Below, piece after piece: positions 1 through 8,971 of a DNA stretch of 64,000 bases. Location of the stretch: positions 1 to 64,000 of IMG/VR virus record IMGVR_UViG_3300042935_001483; one strand, written 5' to 3'. Position 1 is the stretch's first letter; each line of letters starts with the position of its first letter. A program made the translations under genes and the position numbers. Source of the DNA: a virus. The notes under the pieces were generated by a model that did not search any database, was not told where the DNA came from, and saw only the letters and a list, made by a program, of their open reading frames with translations.

Positions 1-419
1 CTTGTGCCGCTTGAACCACTTGTGCCGTCAGTACCGCTTGTGCCGCTTGAACCGGACGTTCCGGCTGTGCCAGAAGAACCACTTGTGCCGTCAGTACCGC
101 TTGTGCCACTTGATCCACTTGTTCCAGCTGTGCCAGACGAACCACTTGAGCCGTCAGTACCGCTTGTGCCGCTTGTGCCTGACGTTCCACTTGTACCAGA
201 TGTGCCACTTGTTCCGCTAAAACTCAATGCATAACTTGCTGTAAGTGCATATGAAGCACTGATTGCAAAACTTGCGGTGGAAGAAACACTGCTTGTTATG
301 GCAGCATAAAGGTCGGTTGTTGTCCAATATCCAGACGCGCTGTCATATATTGGTACATATCCATGTACCTTGTCAATTAACTTTACTTCTATTGGTTGTC
401 TGCCTACTAGTTTGGACAT
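1..419 (-). CDS. Collagen-like tail fibre protein, N-terminal part (runs off window)
   Basis: The minus-strand frame opens with ATG at 419 (MSKLVGRQPIEV) and stays open to the left edge, so about 139 N-terminal residues are visible. Residues 1-50 form a small head, then comes a SASYALTASYALS segment, then Gly-X-Y triplets rich in Ser/Thr (GTSG, GSSG, GTDG). The same arrangement, and clearly similar DNA across the junction, occurs in the fibre gene at 6178-7176. Collagen-like triplets in phage proteins normally form trimeric shafts, so this is probably a tail fibre or appendage subunit. The C-terminus is outside the window, so the tip domain is unknown. Proline/leucine-rich open frames on the opposite strand are shadows of the repeats. 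Confidence 0.75.
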   Translation of the reverse strand, partial: MSKLVGRQPIEVKLIDKVHGYVPIYDSASGYWTTTDLYAAITSSVSSTASFAISASYALTASYALSFSGTSGTSGTSGTSGTSGTSGTDGSSGSSGTAGTSGSSGTSGTDGTSGSSGTAGTSGSSGTSGTDGTSGSSGT

Positions 420-439
420 TGTGTATGGATACTATGAGG

Positions 440-796
440 TTAATTAATTGCGTTTTCTAATATAGATAATATTACTTGTAATGATCCTGATTCAGTAGAT
501 GTAATTATAAAAGCATCGTATTTTTCAAGAACTATTTTTCCAGATATTGGATTGAGTGAATCACCCGGTGGAATTTTTGCATCTTTTAATAATGCAATAG
601 CATCACTATCTGACAATGATCCACTCTTTAATATTTTCACATCGGTGCTCATGATACTGGACGTTGTATTAGTAATTTGTGCTGAAAGTAAAATAGAAGC
701 AACTTCCAGATTTTCTCTGTATATAAGATTGCTTCCGCTATCTAATGTTTTTGCAATCAAACGAAATTTATTAAGTGGTATAGGATTTGTAGGCAT
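440..796 (-). CDS. Small virion-type protein of unknown function
   Basis: 118 residues starting MPTNPIPLNKFRLIAK. There is no signal peptide or membrane segment. The sequence alternates polar and hydrophobic residues with many Ser/Thr and looks like a small beta-rich structural or fibre-accessory protein. It lies between two fibre genes on the same strand. An ATATTTATA motif sits 6 bases before the ATG, in an 18-base gap after the gene at 815-3007. The family is not recognised, and the structural role is inferred from context only. Confidence 0.6.
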   Translation of the reverse strand: MPTNPIPLNKFRLIAKTLDSGSNLIYRENLEVASILLSAQITNTTSSIMSTDVKILKSGSLSDSDAIALLKDAKIPPGDSLNPISGKIVLEKYDAFIITSTESGSLQVILSILENAIN

Positions 797-802
797 GGTT
801 TA

Positions 803-811
803 TATAAATAT
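803..811 (-). promoter_or_regulatory. ATATTTATA motif upstream of 440-796
   Basis: Coding-strand ATATTTATA, 6 bases before the ATG at 796, with no Shine-Dalgarno sequence between. One of a recurrent family of sites; possibly a late-promoter box giving a near-leaderless message. Confidence 0.4.
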
Positions 812-814
812 ACT

Positions 815-3007
815 TTAAACGCTCTCCAACGCTAAATTTAATGGAACAATTCTCGCGGCCATCGCTTTATCAAATGTTCTGCCTTCAATAGTTCCAGTAG
901 CTTGTTTTATAACAAAACCAGTTCCAGCAAAAAAGTCACCCGTTTCATCACCAGATGTTTGATAAACTCTGCCACCGGCTTCTTCATATACTCTTATATC
1001 TACATTAGTTTCGCCAACACCGCCCTGATTTACGGGTAGTCCAAGGAAGTTCACGCCCGAACCAGCATAAGAAAAGTCATGTGAAGTACTTGTTATAAGT
1101 GAACCAAATAGTTGTAAATATGTTGGTTCTACATCAATTGCTACAGAACGAATTACATCTATGGCTAAATTCAGCATTTGTTCAACTTTTTGTTTGCCAG
1201 ACAATGTCATGGTAGTAAATTTGTTGTCTGGATCATTTATAATATAATCTCGTATATATGAATATGAACTGGTATAATCTTGAGCCATATGCTTGCTGTC
1301 ATTTACTCTAAACGTTGTTACAGCACCTTTTGTGAAACCAGTTGCTGCTGTTAGTGTATATCTTTGGTCATTTGATGTATCTTGGCCCTTGAATTGTCCT
1401 TGTAAAAAGTTACTCAATCTGGACGCTTTTGGCACAAGCAAATCTGCGGACAATGCATCAATAAGCAATCCAGCATCAGAACAATCAAAACCTCCGCTCA
1501 TATATGACGCACTATACCAACCATATGTTTGTAGGTTAGTCATCATATAATTTTTAATTGCCGTTTTTTCAGCTGATAACAATATTGAGCCTGTGATATC
1601 AATTGAAGAACTGATTGGAGTTATGTTTGGCACAATCAAAATACGAGAACCAGACGAACGCAGTCCATAATCACCAAATGTAGTATTTGAATTTAGCAAT
1701 GAAGCATGACCACCATCCATTGCAAAAATACCCACGCGACTAAAGTTTGTAAAGAATGAAACTTGTTGAGCATATCCACGACCACGCACACACAGTCCAA
1801 TACCATTGAATGCAACTTGAGTATAAGCATCCACAATCATGCTTTTCAACGGACTGTATCCACTAAGTACACTGTCATCAACAATCATACCACCGGGTCC
1901 ATTGCCAACAAGAGGATTTGGAGGATTTGCTGTTGGATCGAGTGGAGAATAAAACTTTGCCGCTGGAGTATTGATACAAGAACAATTTTGAATATATGGT
2001 GAAGTTGTGATACTTGCACTTGGAGCAAATGCAAAGAAGAAACCTTTTCTTGGATTTTCTAAGTCATCAATTTCACATCCTTCAAATCTAAGTCCCCAAG
2101 CATATGTACCATTGTTCATCAGGAACAAGTTTTCACCCTTTGTTGCAGATGTTGGACTCACAACAGTTGTTCTTAAATCATTTCCCATCAATGATGTCCA
2201 AGGCGGAACCCAAATTGATGCTGTTTCTGAATAATAACCCGGTGCAATATGAATACTCATTCTGTATTGTGACGGACCGGCATTTGCAGCATACGAAGCA
2301 CTTGCTGCCAATGCCGCCGTTTTGATTGTTCTGAATGTTGTGTTCATTGTCTTACCGTCGTTGGTATCAAGACCCTGCTCAGAAACATAAAATATTTTAT
2401 CAATTTCACCAACATTTCGCAATTTACTACCATCTCCCTCAAGCAAACCCGCGAATGAAATTGATCCAGTGATTGACACACTGCCTGTGAATTGATGAGT
2501 ATCAGAAAGACTACTTCCGAAAATTGTACTGCCAGTTATATATGCAATGCTGCTGGTGACAATATTTACGGTTAATTTATCAACCAATATTGAAGACGCA
2601 GTTATTTGTCCAACATTTATATTTATTCCAGCAATCAACGACTCGGCTTTTGATGCAGTTGATGCATACGATGCACTTAACGCATATGATGCCGAATCAA
2701 CAGAACCGGAAATTGATCCACCCAAAACATATGATGCCGTGAGAGCATAAGCAGAATATGAAGCACTTGCTGCATATGATGCCGAATCAATAGATCCAGA
2801 AATTGATCCACCCAAAACATATGATGCCGTGAGAGCATATGAAGCACTGACCGCGTTTATGTTGGCCGGTAATACGTTAGAACCGGTTATTATACCGTCA
2901 GCATTGGTCTGTATTAATAAATTACTTCCACTAACATACACTTCGGTAAATGCAGTATTTGCTGCATTTCTCTGTGTAAAATAAATATCTTTTGGATTAA
3001 TGCTCAT
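815..3007 (-). CDS. Tail fibre / beta-helix appendage protein with SASYALTASY repeats
   Basis: 730 residues. The N-terminus (MSINPKDIYFTQRN) leads into repeated SASYALTASYVLGGSISGS units at about 55-120, a low-complexity shaft repeat seen in fibres of marine and freshwater T4-like phages. From about 205 (KIFYVSEQGLDTNDGKT) there is a parallel beta-helix-like region with ladders of short turns (residues about 230-460), followed by a mixed C-terminal domain. The start of the helix resembles proteins in which a numbered series of strands is set out after a 'YVS..G.D.NDG' motif. No catalytic residues can be assigned. It sits in the fibre cluster and is probably a receptor-binding or accessory fibre. 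Confidence 0.7.
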   Translation of the reverse strand: MSINPKDIYFTQRNAANTAFTEVYVSGSNLLIQTNADGIITGSNVLPANINAVSASYALTASYVLGGSISGSIDSASYAASASYSAYALTASYVLGGSISGSVDSASYALSASYASTASKAESLIAGININVGQITASSILVDKLTVNIVTSSIAYITGSTIFGSSLSDTHQFTGSVSITGSISFAGLLEGDGSKLRNVGEIDKIFYVSEQGLDTNDGKTMNTTFRTIKTAALAASASYAANAGPSQYRMSIHIAPGYYSETASIWVPPWTSLMGNDLRTTVVSPTSATKGENLFLMNNGTYAWGLRFEGCEIDDLENPRKGFFFAFAPSASITTSPYIQNCSCINTPAAKFYSPLDPTANPPNPLVGNGPGGMIVDDSVLSGYSPLKSMIVDAYTQVAFNGIGLCVRGRGYAQQVSFFTNFSRVGIFAMDGGHASLLNSNTTFGDYGLRSSGSRILIVPNITPISSSIDITGSILLSAEKTAIKNYMMTNLQTYGWYSASYMSGGFDCSDAGLLIDALSADLLVPKASRLSNFLQGQFKGQDTSNDQRYTLTAATGFTKGAVTTFRVNDSKHMAQDYTSSYSYIRDYIINDPDNKFTTMTLSGKQKVEQMLNLAIDVIRSVAIDVEPTYLQLFGSLITSTSHDFSYAGSGVNFLGLPVNQGGVGETNVDIRVYEEAGGRVYQTSGDETGDFFAGTGFVIKQATGTIEGRTFDKAMAARIVPLNLALESV

Positions 3008-3024
3008 TTAGTTTTATATAATTA

Positions 3025-3735
3025 TTAGAATAAAGCCATTTTCGGTAATATTTTGTATAAACTTAGTCTAGATCTTTTCCAGGTTGTTTTATTGACCTTT
3101 ATGTAGAAAAAGCCAACGTCGTATGTTTGGTCGCCCGCTTGAGAACATCCCGTGTCATATGAATTCAAACCAATACCGGCGAGGGGAAGATCAACAAAAG
3201 GAAGACTTGTTGATACACTCGGATCTTCACCGGGTGCGGGAGTATCTAAAAAATTCCACAGTGTAACCGGAGTTCTATACCATATTCCGCCTATTTTAGC
3301 ATAAAAGAAGTCATCATCGTAGCTTCTGTTTCCATCCACTCCACCCAAATAATATGAAGATGTTGGTACTGGAAAGTGCCAAGTAATTTTTCTGAACACC
3401 AACATTGCAAATGCATCATCATATGAAAAAAACTTCCAGCCAGTTTTTGGCATGATTTTATTAGTTTCATCACTATAAAATCCATCAGTGGTTTTTAACC
3501 ATATTTCATGCGGTTTCTTATATTGTATGACTTTAGAAGCTGGTGGAACGGGTATAATGACTGTTCGATATGATAATTTTTCCCAAGCACCGGATTCAAG
3601 ATTTCCACTATAATTTACAAAAAATTCGTTACCTTTTCTAAAAAAGAATATTCCTTTTTTGCCCGCAATTATTCCTTCCGGATTAGTTTCCGTATATAAA
3701 AATTTTTTATTGAATTCGTCTGTTCTTGCACCCAT
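3025..3735 (-). CDS. Fibre-cluster protein with three aromatic repeat units
   Basis: 236 residues, family not recognised. Three units of similar pattern can be seen: an acidic/Tyr stretch, then F-F/A-x-x-hydrophobic, then a Trp/Arg segment (around YDDAFAMLVFRKITW, YDDDFFYAKIGGIWYR and YDVGFFYIKVNKTTW). This suggests a small beta-propeller or beta-sandwich binding module. A similar unit (YWVKSGSVWLE) occurs near the N-terminus of the neighbouring tailspike at 3743-6106. It lies 7 bases downstream of that gene in transcription and is probably co-expressed with it. A tail-tip or chaperone role is only inference. Confidence 0.6.
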   Translation of the reverse strand: MGARTDEFNKKFLYTETNPEGIIAGKKGIFFFRKGNEFFVNYSGNLESGAWEKLSYRTVIIPVPPASKVIQYKKPHEIWLKTTDGFYSDETNKIMPKTGWKFFSYDDAFAMLVFRKITWHFPVPTSSYYLGGVDGNRSYDDDFFYAKIGGIWYRTPVTLWNFLDTPAPGEDPSVSTSLPFVDLPLAGIGLNSYDTGCSQAGDQTYDVGFFYIKVNKTTWKRSRLSLYKILPKMALF

Positions 3736-3742
3736 AATAATA

Positions 3743-6106
3743 TTAGTTGCCTACACTTCCAACCAAATTATTTGAACCGGCATTGGTCACGGAAATATTG
3801 AGAGCATCGTATGCAATATTTCCATACACTTTATTATATATTGAACTTGATTCAAGTAATACATGTGTAGATCCTCCGCGAAATACATTTCCTGTTACTA
3901 TATTAGCAGATCCGCTGTATCCACCAATATAAATTGACGGCGCACTGCCTGCATTAAATAATGTATTTCCGGTAAATGTTCCTTCATATGCATTTGAACC
4001 ATAAACCACGGAACCAGTACCATCTGATATCATAAGATTATTTGATATATAATGGCTTTGTACGTTTTCAAGCAACAGTGCATTGCCAGAATCTCGCGAA
4101 TCGATGTGACTGTCATTGAACGAAAACAACACCATTCTTCCAGCAATTGGTCTGCCCGCCCAATCATTTGAATTAAATGGAGCATTGTAGAATGTTTTAT
4201 TGCCTTTTACATACACGCCATAATTAACAGGCACCATATATATTTGATCAAGGAACAATCCTTCTGTGTTCATTCCAGCTGATGTATAATCTACAGTATT
4301 TACAAATATTCCAGTTTTCCAAAAATTGAACTGCGATTGATTAATTGATCCATTTACGCACATTCTGCGTATTTCCAACCCTGTGCCATTATATGGAGAC
4401 GATCCCGTTTTTCCAATCACCATCGTGTTTGAAATTCTAAAATTCCATGCCGACTCAAGAACAATTCCATTGTTCCAATAATTTGAACCATCGGAATAGA
4501 TATGAACATCATTTATATCAACTGATATATTTGAGTGCTGTGAGTACTGTAAAGTGCCATATGTAACATGTATTGCTGTGCTGGCTTGTCCAGAAGTTTT
4601 GAATGCAAGACTCTTTATTGCTACTTGATAATCGTTCGCCCAACCACTGCCATCATTCATATCAAAGTAAATTGCATTTGCATTTGATGTTTGTTTGATA
4701 ATAGTTATGTTTGAACCTTCACCTTCCAAAGAAATATCACATTGTGGATTTGATGGAATGGTCAATGAACCAGTTATTACAAATGTACCATCCGGAAAAT
4801 ATACTGTTCCAAAGCCAGCAACTTTGACTGCGTTAATTGCAGTTTGTATTGCGGTCGTGTCATTGGTTGTTCCATCTCCAACAGCTCCATAATCTTTAAC
4901 ATTATATACATTATTTGATTTTGCATTTAATGCATATGACGCAGTTCCAATTAATGTTCCGTTATTTATGTATATTGAACCCGTAACAACAGCACTTCCG
5001 CTTATGTTCAATCTTGCACTTGATGCCGCGTTTCCAATGACAACGCTACCAGATGTATTGATTACCATGGAAATGATGTTGCCAGCTTGTATCACTGTTC
5101 CCATACCAGCTTGACCACCGACAAACATACTCAGATTACCCACGCCAACTCTTCCAGTACCAAATCCATTTGTAAAATATCCAAACGCAGTTGAGTTATT
5201 GGTGTCTATGACTCTAAAATTAGCGTTACCGGTTGTAGATGTTATATCCAAAGGATATACAGAAGAACCGGTTATTACAATACTTCCGGTAGTCACAGTC
5301 AATGACCCTGTTACTATTGTATCTCCATTAACATCCAATACCGCATTTGATGTAGTTTTACCAAAACTTCCGCTACCAAAAACATTCAACGAACCGTTGT
5401 CTCTTACCAAAACTGCATTGCTGACAGTACCTGTATTGAACGTGAAACCACTTGGCGTAGTACCCGTAGTGGAACTGAAGTTTACTCTTGAATTTGCCAA
5501 GATTATGGACGCAGCCTGAGTAAAACCGCTGCCACTTATGAAATATATTCCGTCAGCAGCAGAGTCAAATTTTATATATGTTTTTGCTCGTATAGTTGCT
5601 GTTCCAGTGGTTCTCAACGAACCAGAAACATTCAAGCTGCCAGTAACAAAATGTTCATCTAATATACTAGTGCCGATATTTGCCTGTGCTACAATGTTGA
5701 TTTTTGAGCCAGTTATGGCACCAATATTTGCTCTACCAAAAGTTACATTATTTCCCGCGCCAAATTCTTCTCCACCACCATCTGACAGCTGATAACTGCT
5801 TGAAATTGTGCCGCCACTGTTCGAACCAGTCACAACAAGCTCCAACCAAACACTGCCAGATTTTACCCAATATTGACCACTATTATACGATTCCGCACCA
5901 TCATCTCCGCGAACATCGTTTGATGATGTTACCGGTGGATTAAGTATCCATCTTTTTCTTGAAAGTTCATATCCAGCAATTGATGCAGAAACTTTTACGT
6001 TGGATAGTTGCCCACCATACATATCCAATCCTATTATATAACTCGAAGTTGAGAGTGAAACTGCATTCTCAAACATGGACATTTTTGTTGGAAGTGAAGT
6101 AGGCAT
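3743..6106 (-). CDS. Tailspike with pectate-lyase-superfamily beta-helix
   Basis: 787 residues. Residues 1-130 form a head-binding-like region. The middle (about 130-400) is rich in ITGS/VTGS turns. From about 408 comes the hallmark of the Pectate_lyase_3 (glycosyl hydrolase 28-like) superfamily, YNVKDYGAVGDGTTND followed by TAIQTAINA and VYFPDGTFVI. The right-handed beta-helix continues to the C-terminus. Members are common as phage tailspikes that bind or cleave surface polysaccharide. The catalytic residues cannot be assigned by eye. An ATATTTATA motif lies 13 bases before the start. It is followed closely by the gene at 3025-3735. Confidence 0.85.
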   Translation of the reverse strand: MPTSLPTKMSMFENAVSLSTSSYIIGLDMYGGQLSNVKVSASIAGYELSRKRWILNPPVTSSNDVRGDDGAESYNSGQYWVKSGSVWLELVVTGSNSGGTISSSYQLSDGGGEEFGAGNNVTFGRANIGAITGSKINIVAQANIGTSILDEHFVTGSLNVSGSLRTTGTATIRAKTYIKFDSAADGIYFISGSGFTQAASIILANSRVNFSSTTGTTPSGFTFNTGTVSNAVLVRDNGSLNVFGSGSFGKTTSNAVLDVNGDTIVTGSLTVTTGSIVITGSSVYPLDITSTTGNANFRVIDTNNSTAFGYFTNGFGTGRVGVGNLSMFVGGQAGMGTVIQAGNIISMVINTSGSVVIGNAASSARLNISGSAVVTGSIYINNGTLIGTASYALNAKSNNVYNVKDYGAVGDGTTNDTTAIQTAINAVKVAGFGTVYFPDGTFVITGSLTIPSNPQCDISLEGEGSNITIIKQTSNANAIYFDMNDGSGWANDYQVAIKSLAFKTSGQASTAIHVTYGTLQYSQHSNISVDINDVHIYSDGSNYWNNGIVLESAWNFRISNTMVIGKTGSSPYNGTGLEIRRMCVNGSINQSQFNFWKTGIFVNTVDYTSAGMNTEGLFLDQIYMVPVNYGVYVKGNKTFYNAPFNSNDWAGRPIAGRMVLFSFNDSHIDSRDSGNALLLENVQSHYISNNLMISDGTGSVVYGSNAYEGTFTGNTLFNAGSAPSIYIGGYSGSANIVTGNVFRGGSTHVLLESSSIYNKVYGNIAYDALNISVTNAGSNNLVGSVGN

Positions 6107-6119
6107 AAGTTTTATATTA

Positions 6120-6128
6120 TATAAATAT
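6120..6128 (-). promoter_or_regulatory. ATATTTATA motif upstream of the tailspike gene
   Basis: Coding-strand ATATTTATA, 13 bases before the ATG at 6106, in the 71-base gap after the fibre gene at 6178-7176. Confidence 0.4.
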
Positions 6129-6177
6129 CTCCAAGAAACACATATGCTCTGGAATTATTTATAATATTACGAAGAAA

Positions 6178-7176
6178 TTATGTTGACGTGAATCTAAATG
6201 TTAATTGTATTTTAGGAATATCTCCGCCGACACTGTAAAACCCACTTCCCCAAGGTTGTATACCACTACCATATGTAAGTGTTAATATACGGAACTTTGT
6301 GGCATTATAAACCATTGGAAATATTTGTCCACCAACATTATTATTGGTAATAGTACCATTGCAGTTTGGAATTACATAAGGAAGATGTCCCCAAATGCTT
6401 GTTCCAACACCACCTGTGTAAATCTGTTGGCTTGGTAATGTAGTATCAAAACTTAATCCATTTGGTAATGTAATTAAATAATCTCCTGAACCATACAACC
6501 CGCTAAGAGCGGTCTGTATATAAGTCATTACTACTTCCCATTCTTTTGTACCGAGTTGACGATAACTAATATTGTCAGATGTTGTCGTACCCTTTGTAGG
6601 ATTGGTAGTTATTGCAGTTAGTGTAATTGCTCCTGCACTTGTCCAAGCCGGAGTACCAGAAGATCCATTTTGACCGGATGTTCCTGACGAACCGTTTGTT
6701 CCGCCGGTTCCACTGCTGCCGTCTGTTCCACTGGCACCACTACTTCCGTTGGTTCCACTGGTTCCACTGCTGCCGTCTGTTCCACTGGCACCACTACTTC
6801 CGTTGGCTCCGCTTGTGCCACTGCTGCCGCTGGCTCCGGTGTTTCCACTGCTGCCGCTTGTGCCACTGCTGCCGTCTGTTCCACTGGCACCACTACTTCC
6901 GTTGGCTCCGCTGGTTCCACTGCTGCCGTCTGTTCCACTGGCACCACTACTTCCGTTGGCTCCGCTGGTTCCACTGCTGCCGTCTGTTCCACTGGCACCA
7001 CTACTTCCGTTGGCACCACTTGTTCCACTTGTTCCACTATAACTCAAAGCATAACTTGCTGTGATAGCATAACTTGATGAAGCATATGCAAAGCCGCTCA
7101 CGGTCAAATCTCCATTAATTTCGGCATTTCCATTTACAATCAATCCATTAGAAGCTATAAATGCGTTTGGTATCAT
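6178..7176 (-). CDS. Collagen-like tail fibre protein
   Basis: 332 residues. An N-terminal head of about 30 residues is followed by ASSSYAITASYALSYSG, then about 130 residues of Gly-X-Y triplets (GTSG, GANG, GSSG, GASG, GTDG), then a C-terminal domain of about 155 residues starting near PAWTSAGAITLTAI. The C-terminal domain is beta-rich and of a type found at fibre tips. Collagen-like triplets imply a trimer. The triplet tract is built from 54-base DNA units and is GC-rich compared with its surroundings. The ATG at 7176 overlaps the end of the preceding gene by 4 bases, so translation is probably coupled. Confidence 0.8.
   Translation of the reverse strand: MIPNAFIASNGLIVNGNAEINGDLTVSGFAYASSSYAITASYALSYSGTSGTSGANGSSGASGTDGSSGTSGANGSSGASGTDGSSGTSGANGSSGASGTDGSSGTSGSSGNTGASGSSGTSGANGSSGASGTDGSSGTSGTNGSSGASGTDGSSGTGGTNGSSGTSGQNGSSGTPAWTSAGAITLTAITTNPTKGTTTSDNISYRQLGTKEWEVVMTYIQTALSGLYGSGDYLITLPNGLSFDTTLPSQQIYTGGVGTSIWGHLPYVIPNCNGTITNNNVGGQIFPMVYNATKFRILTLTYGSGIQPWGSGFYSVGGDIPKIQLTFRFTST
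6710..7020. repeat. 54-bp tandem repeats encoding collagen-like triplets
   Basis: Five copies of a 54-base unit begin at 6710, 6764, 6863, 6917 and 6971; the second and third are separated by an extra 45 bases. Each unit encodes 18 residues, that is six Gly-X-Y triplets. All spacings are multiples of 9 bases, so copy-number changes keep the frame and the triplet phase. Confidence 0.9.
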
Positions 7177-8492
7177 ACAGCCATCTTTATATATTTAAGT
7201 GTCCATGTTCCAGATAAAGGAGTAGCCAACAAGTGTATGCTACCACCCACATTATTTACAGACAATGATACTGGCACATATCCAATTTGACTTACTTCTG
7301 TTACATAAAAACTGGAAGACACATTGTTCCAACTTGACATAACTTCATTAACTTTGATGTCAGATCCATTAGAAATAGAAACCAACCATCTTGCTGCATT
7401 TCCATCACCAATCAATTGAGAATCTATATCAGCAGAACCAGAAATTGTTACAGAGTTTGCGGTGAATGATCCAGTAGCTCCACCATTATCGCCGCCACCA
7501 ACAATATTCAATACTTCCAATGTACTGTTTTGATTTATAATATTATAAGTTATGGTTGGTGATATCACAGCCGGAATTGTATTACCATCATTAATAGAAA
7601 CAGATGAACCAACCACCCTTTCGGCTGTTCCATTCACAATCTTTTCATGAACATCAAATACAACTTTTCTTGGTGTAAATGCTTTTTGTGTAGTAGTTTT
7701 ATAATTCTCAAATTTTTCCGGAAGCAGATATGCATTACATATTAAGCCAAAAGTAGCTTTGACAATTCTGTCTTGACCAGCATCATTTGTTGTTTCAAAA
7801 TTATAATCGCTGATGCTTGTTCTGAATTTAAATCTATTTTTATCTCCCCAGTAATCTTCAGTAGCAAAATTTATTGCTTCTATGACTGAGTTGCATTGTT
7901 CAACCAATTCTGTCCAGATGATAAATTCGTAATTTATTATCACATGATCTGGCATTGCCACACTATAAATTTCTTTTCGTGGCGCAAATCCGTTCATTAC
8001 TGAAAATTTGTCATATTTATTTTTTTCGCTGAACTTTCTCATCACTGGATATTGAAGATAGCGATTTAATGTTATCAAATTGTCGTTTCTTTGCACAGTG
8101 CTGCGACGAAATGCAATAGCAGGAGTTTGTACTTTTCCATTTTTGTCGCGAAGTGAGCCATCTTTGCGAATAGCTTTCCAGCGTTCCGGAGAAGCATAAT
8201 TTATAGGAACTTTTATCTGTCTGCCAGAATCTACTATCGTTGGACTTATAACATTGTCCATATGACCAAGTATGGCCGCATCAATATCTATGAGTTTGAT
8301 GGCAAAATCTTTTCTATCATCAGTGTCTCTTCGAATATTATGTTCTCTGCCACGATTTGCTTCTGGACCAAATATAGGTGGTCCGGAAATTGATGAAACT
8401 TCCTGTTTCTTGTCCGACATTTCTGGACCAGAACTTACTTTGTTCGGTGGTCTATTTAGTATCGGTTTAACTGTTGGTCCACGCCATGCCAT
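7173..8492 (-). CDS. Tail terminator / sheath-stabilising protein, gp15-like candidate
   Basis: 439 residues. Residues about 60-290 follow the pattern of T4 gp15-type proteins: a short helix with IDAAILGHMDNV, then RQIKVPINYASPERW, then PAIAFRR, then a central MPDHVIINYEFIIWTE strand-helix pair and a later strand with ATFGLICNAYL. In T4, gp15 caps the tail and joins it to the neck. The last 150 residues are a Ser/Thr/Gly-rich beta region with ITGS-like turns resembling the fibre proteins, an extension not present in T4 gp15 (272 residues). It lies next to neck-type genes, as in T4. Assigned by pattern, not by alignment. Confidence 0.5.
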   Translation of the reverse strand: MAWRGPTVKPILNRPPNKVSSGPEMSDKKQEVSSISGPPIFGPEANRGREHNIRRDTDDRKDFAIKLIDIDAAILGHMDNVISPTIVDSGRQIKVPINYASPERWKAIRKDGSLRDKNGKVQTPAIAFRRSTVQRNDNLITLNRYLQYPVMRKFSEKNKYDKFSVMNGFAPRKEIYSVAMPDHVIINYEFIIWTELVEQCNSVIEAINFATEDYWGDKNRFKFRTSISDYNFETTNDAGQDRIVKATFGLICNAYLLPEKFENYKTTTQKAFTPRKVVFDVHEKIVNGTAERVVGSSVSINDGNTIPAVISPTITYNIINQNSTLEVLNIVGGGDNGGATGSFTANSVTISGSADIDSQLIGDGNAARWLVSISNGSDIKVNEVMSSWNNVSSSFYVTEVSQIGYVPVSLSVNNVGGSIHLLATPLSGTWTLKYIKMAV

Positions 8493-8497
8493 AAATA

Positions 8498-8971
8498 TTA
8501 ATTATTTCTCTCCATTATATTGAGTGATGTATATTTTGTGTAGTGAGTATTGCAAATAATGCTATGACTCTTTTCAGCCTGGCCGCCAAGTAGTTGTTCT
8601 TGTATTACATTATCAATTTCATAATATCTATCATTCCAAGATACTACGTCGCCAATTTCTGGATAAAATTCTAATTGACGCAGCATTTTTTCACGCATTT
8701 TGAATATATGATCTTGATTACGACTTGGTCCAAAGTCGTCCATCTCAGCAGTCATTTCAGATCTTTCTATAAGTGCAGATATCTGAATAGCTGGAAAATA
8801 CCATTTACCAGTTTCTGCGGCAGTTTCACCATATATATTTGTTTTTGTTTCATTTGGTGCAATTTTAAATATCTGAATTAGATTTTCAATAATATCGCCC
8901 ATGAGTTCACCGTTGAACTGTGCAATCAAGTTTAAATCTCTCTGTGAGAAATATCTACCTCTTAATCCCAT
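8498..8971 (-). CDS. Neck / head-tail connector protein candidate
   Basis: 157 residues, MGLRGRYFSQRDLNLIAQ. The body has a beta-rich core (WYFPAIQISALIERSEM, then EIGDVVSWNDRYYEIDNV) typical of small head-closure or adaptor proteins, and the position between a gp13-like and a gp15-like gene is where T4 has gp14. Sequence similarity to T4 gp14 (256 residues) is not obvious, so only a connector role is proposed. The first 10 bases overlap the end of the Vsr-like nuclease gene at 8962-9369. Confidence 0.45.
   Translation of the reverse strand: MGLRGRYFSQRDLNLIAQFNGELMGDIIENLIQIFKIAPNETKTNIYGETAAETGKWYFPAIQISALIERSEMTAEMDDFGPSRNQDHIFKMREKMLRQLEFYPEIGDVVSWNDRYYEIDNVIQEQLLGGQAEKSHSIICNTHYTKYTSLNIMERNN

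Noticed and set aside
2-234. Plus-strand open frames rich in Pro/Leu/Val
   Set aside because: They are the opposite-strand reading of Gly-X-Y repeats of the fibre gene; low-complexity content and no start signals.
6710-7020. CRISPR-like appearance of regular repeats
   Set aside because: Units are contiguous with no unique spacers and are in frame inside a coding sequence.
6618-7064. Long open frames on both strands over the repeat tract, one His/Cys/Phe-rich and one Glu/Val-rich
   Set aside because: Shadow frames of the 54-bp collagen repeat; the true frame has N- and C-terminal domains outside the repeats.
8490-8498. ATATTTATG over the start codon of the gp15-like gene
   Set aside because: It overlaps the ATG itself, so it cannot act like the other motifs; probably chance in AT-rich DNA.
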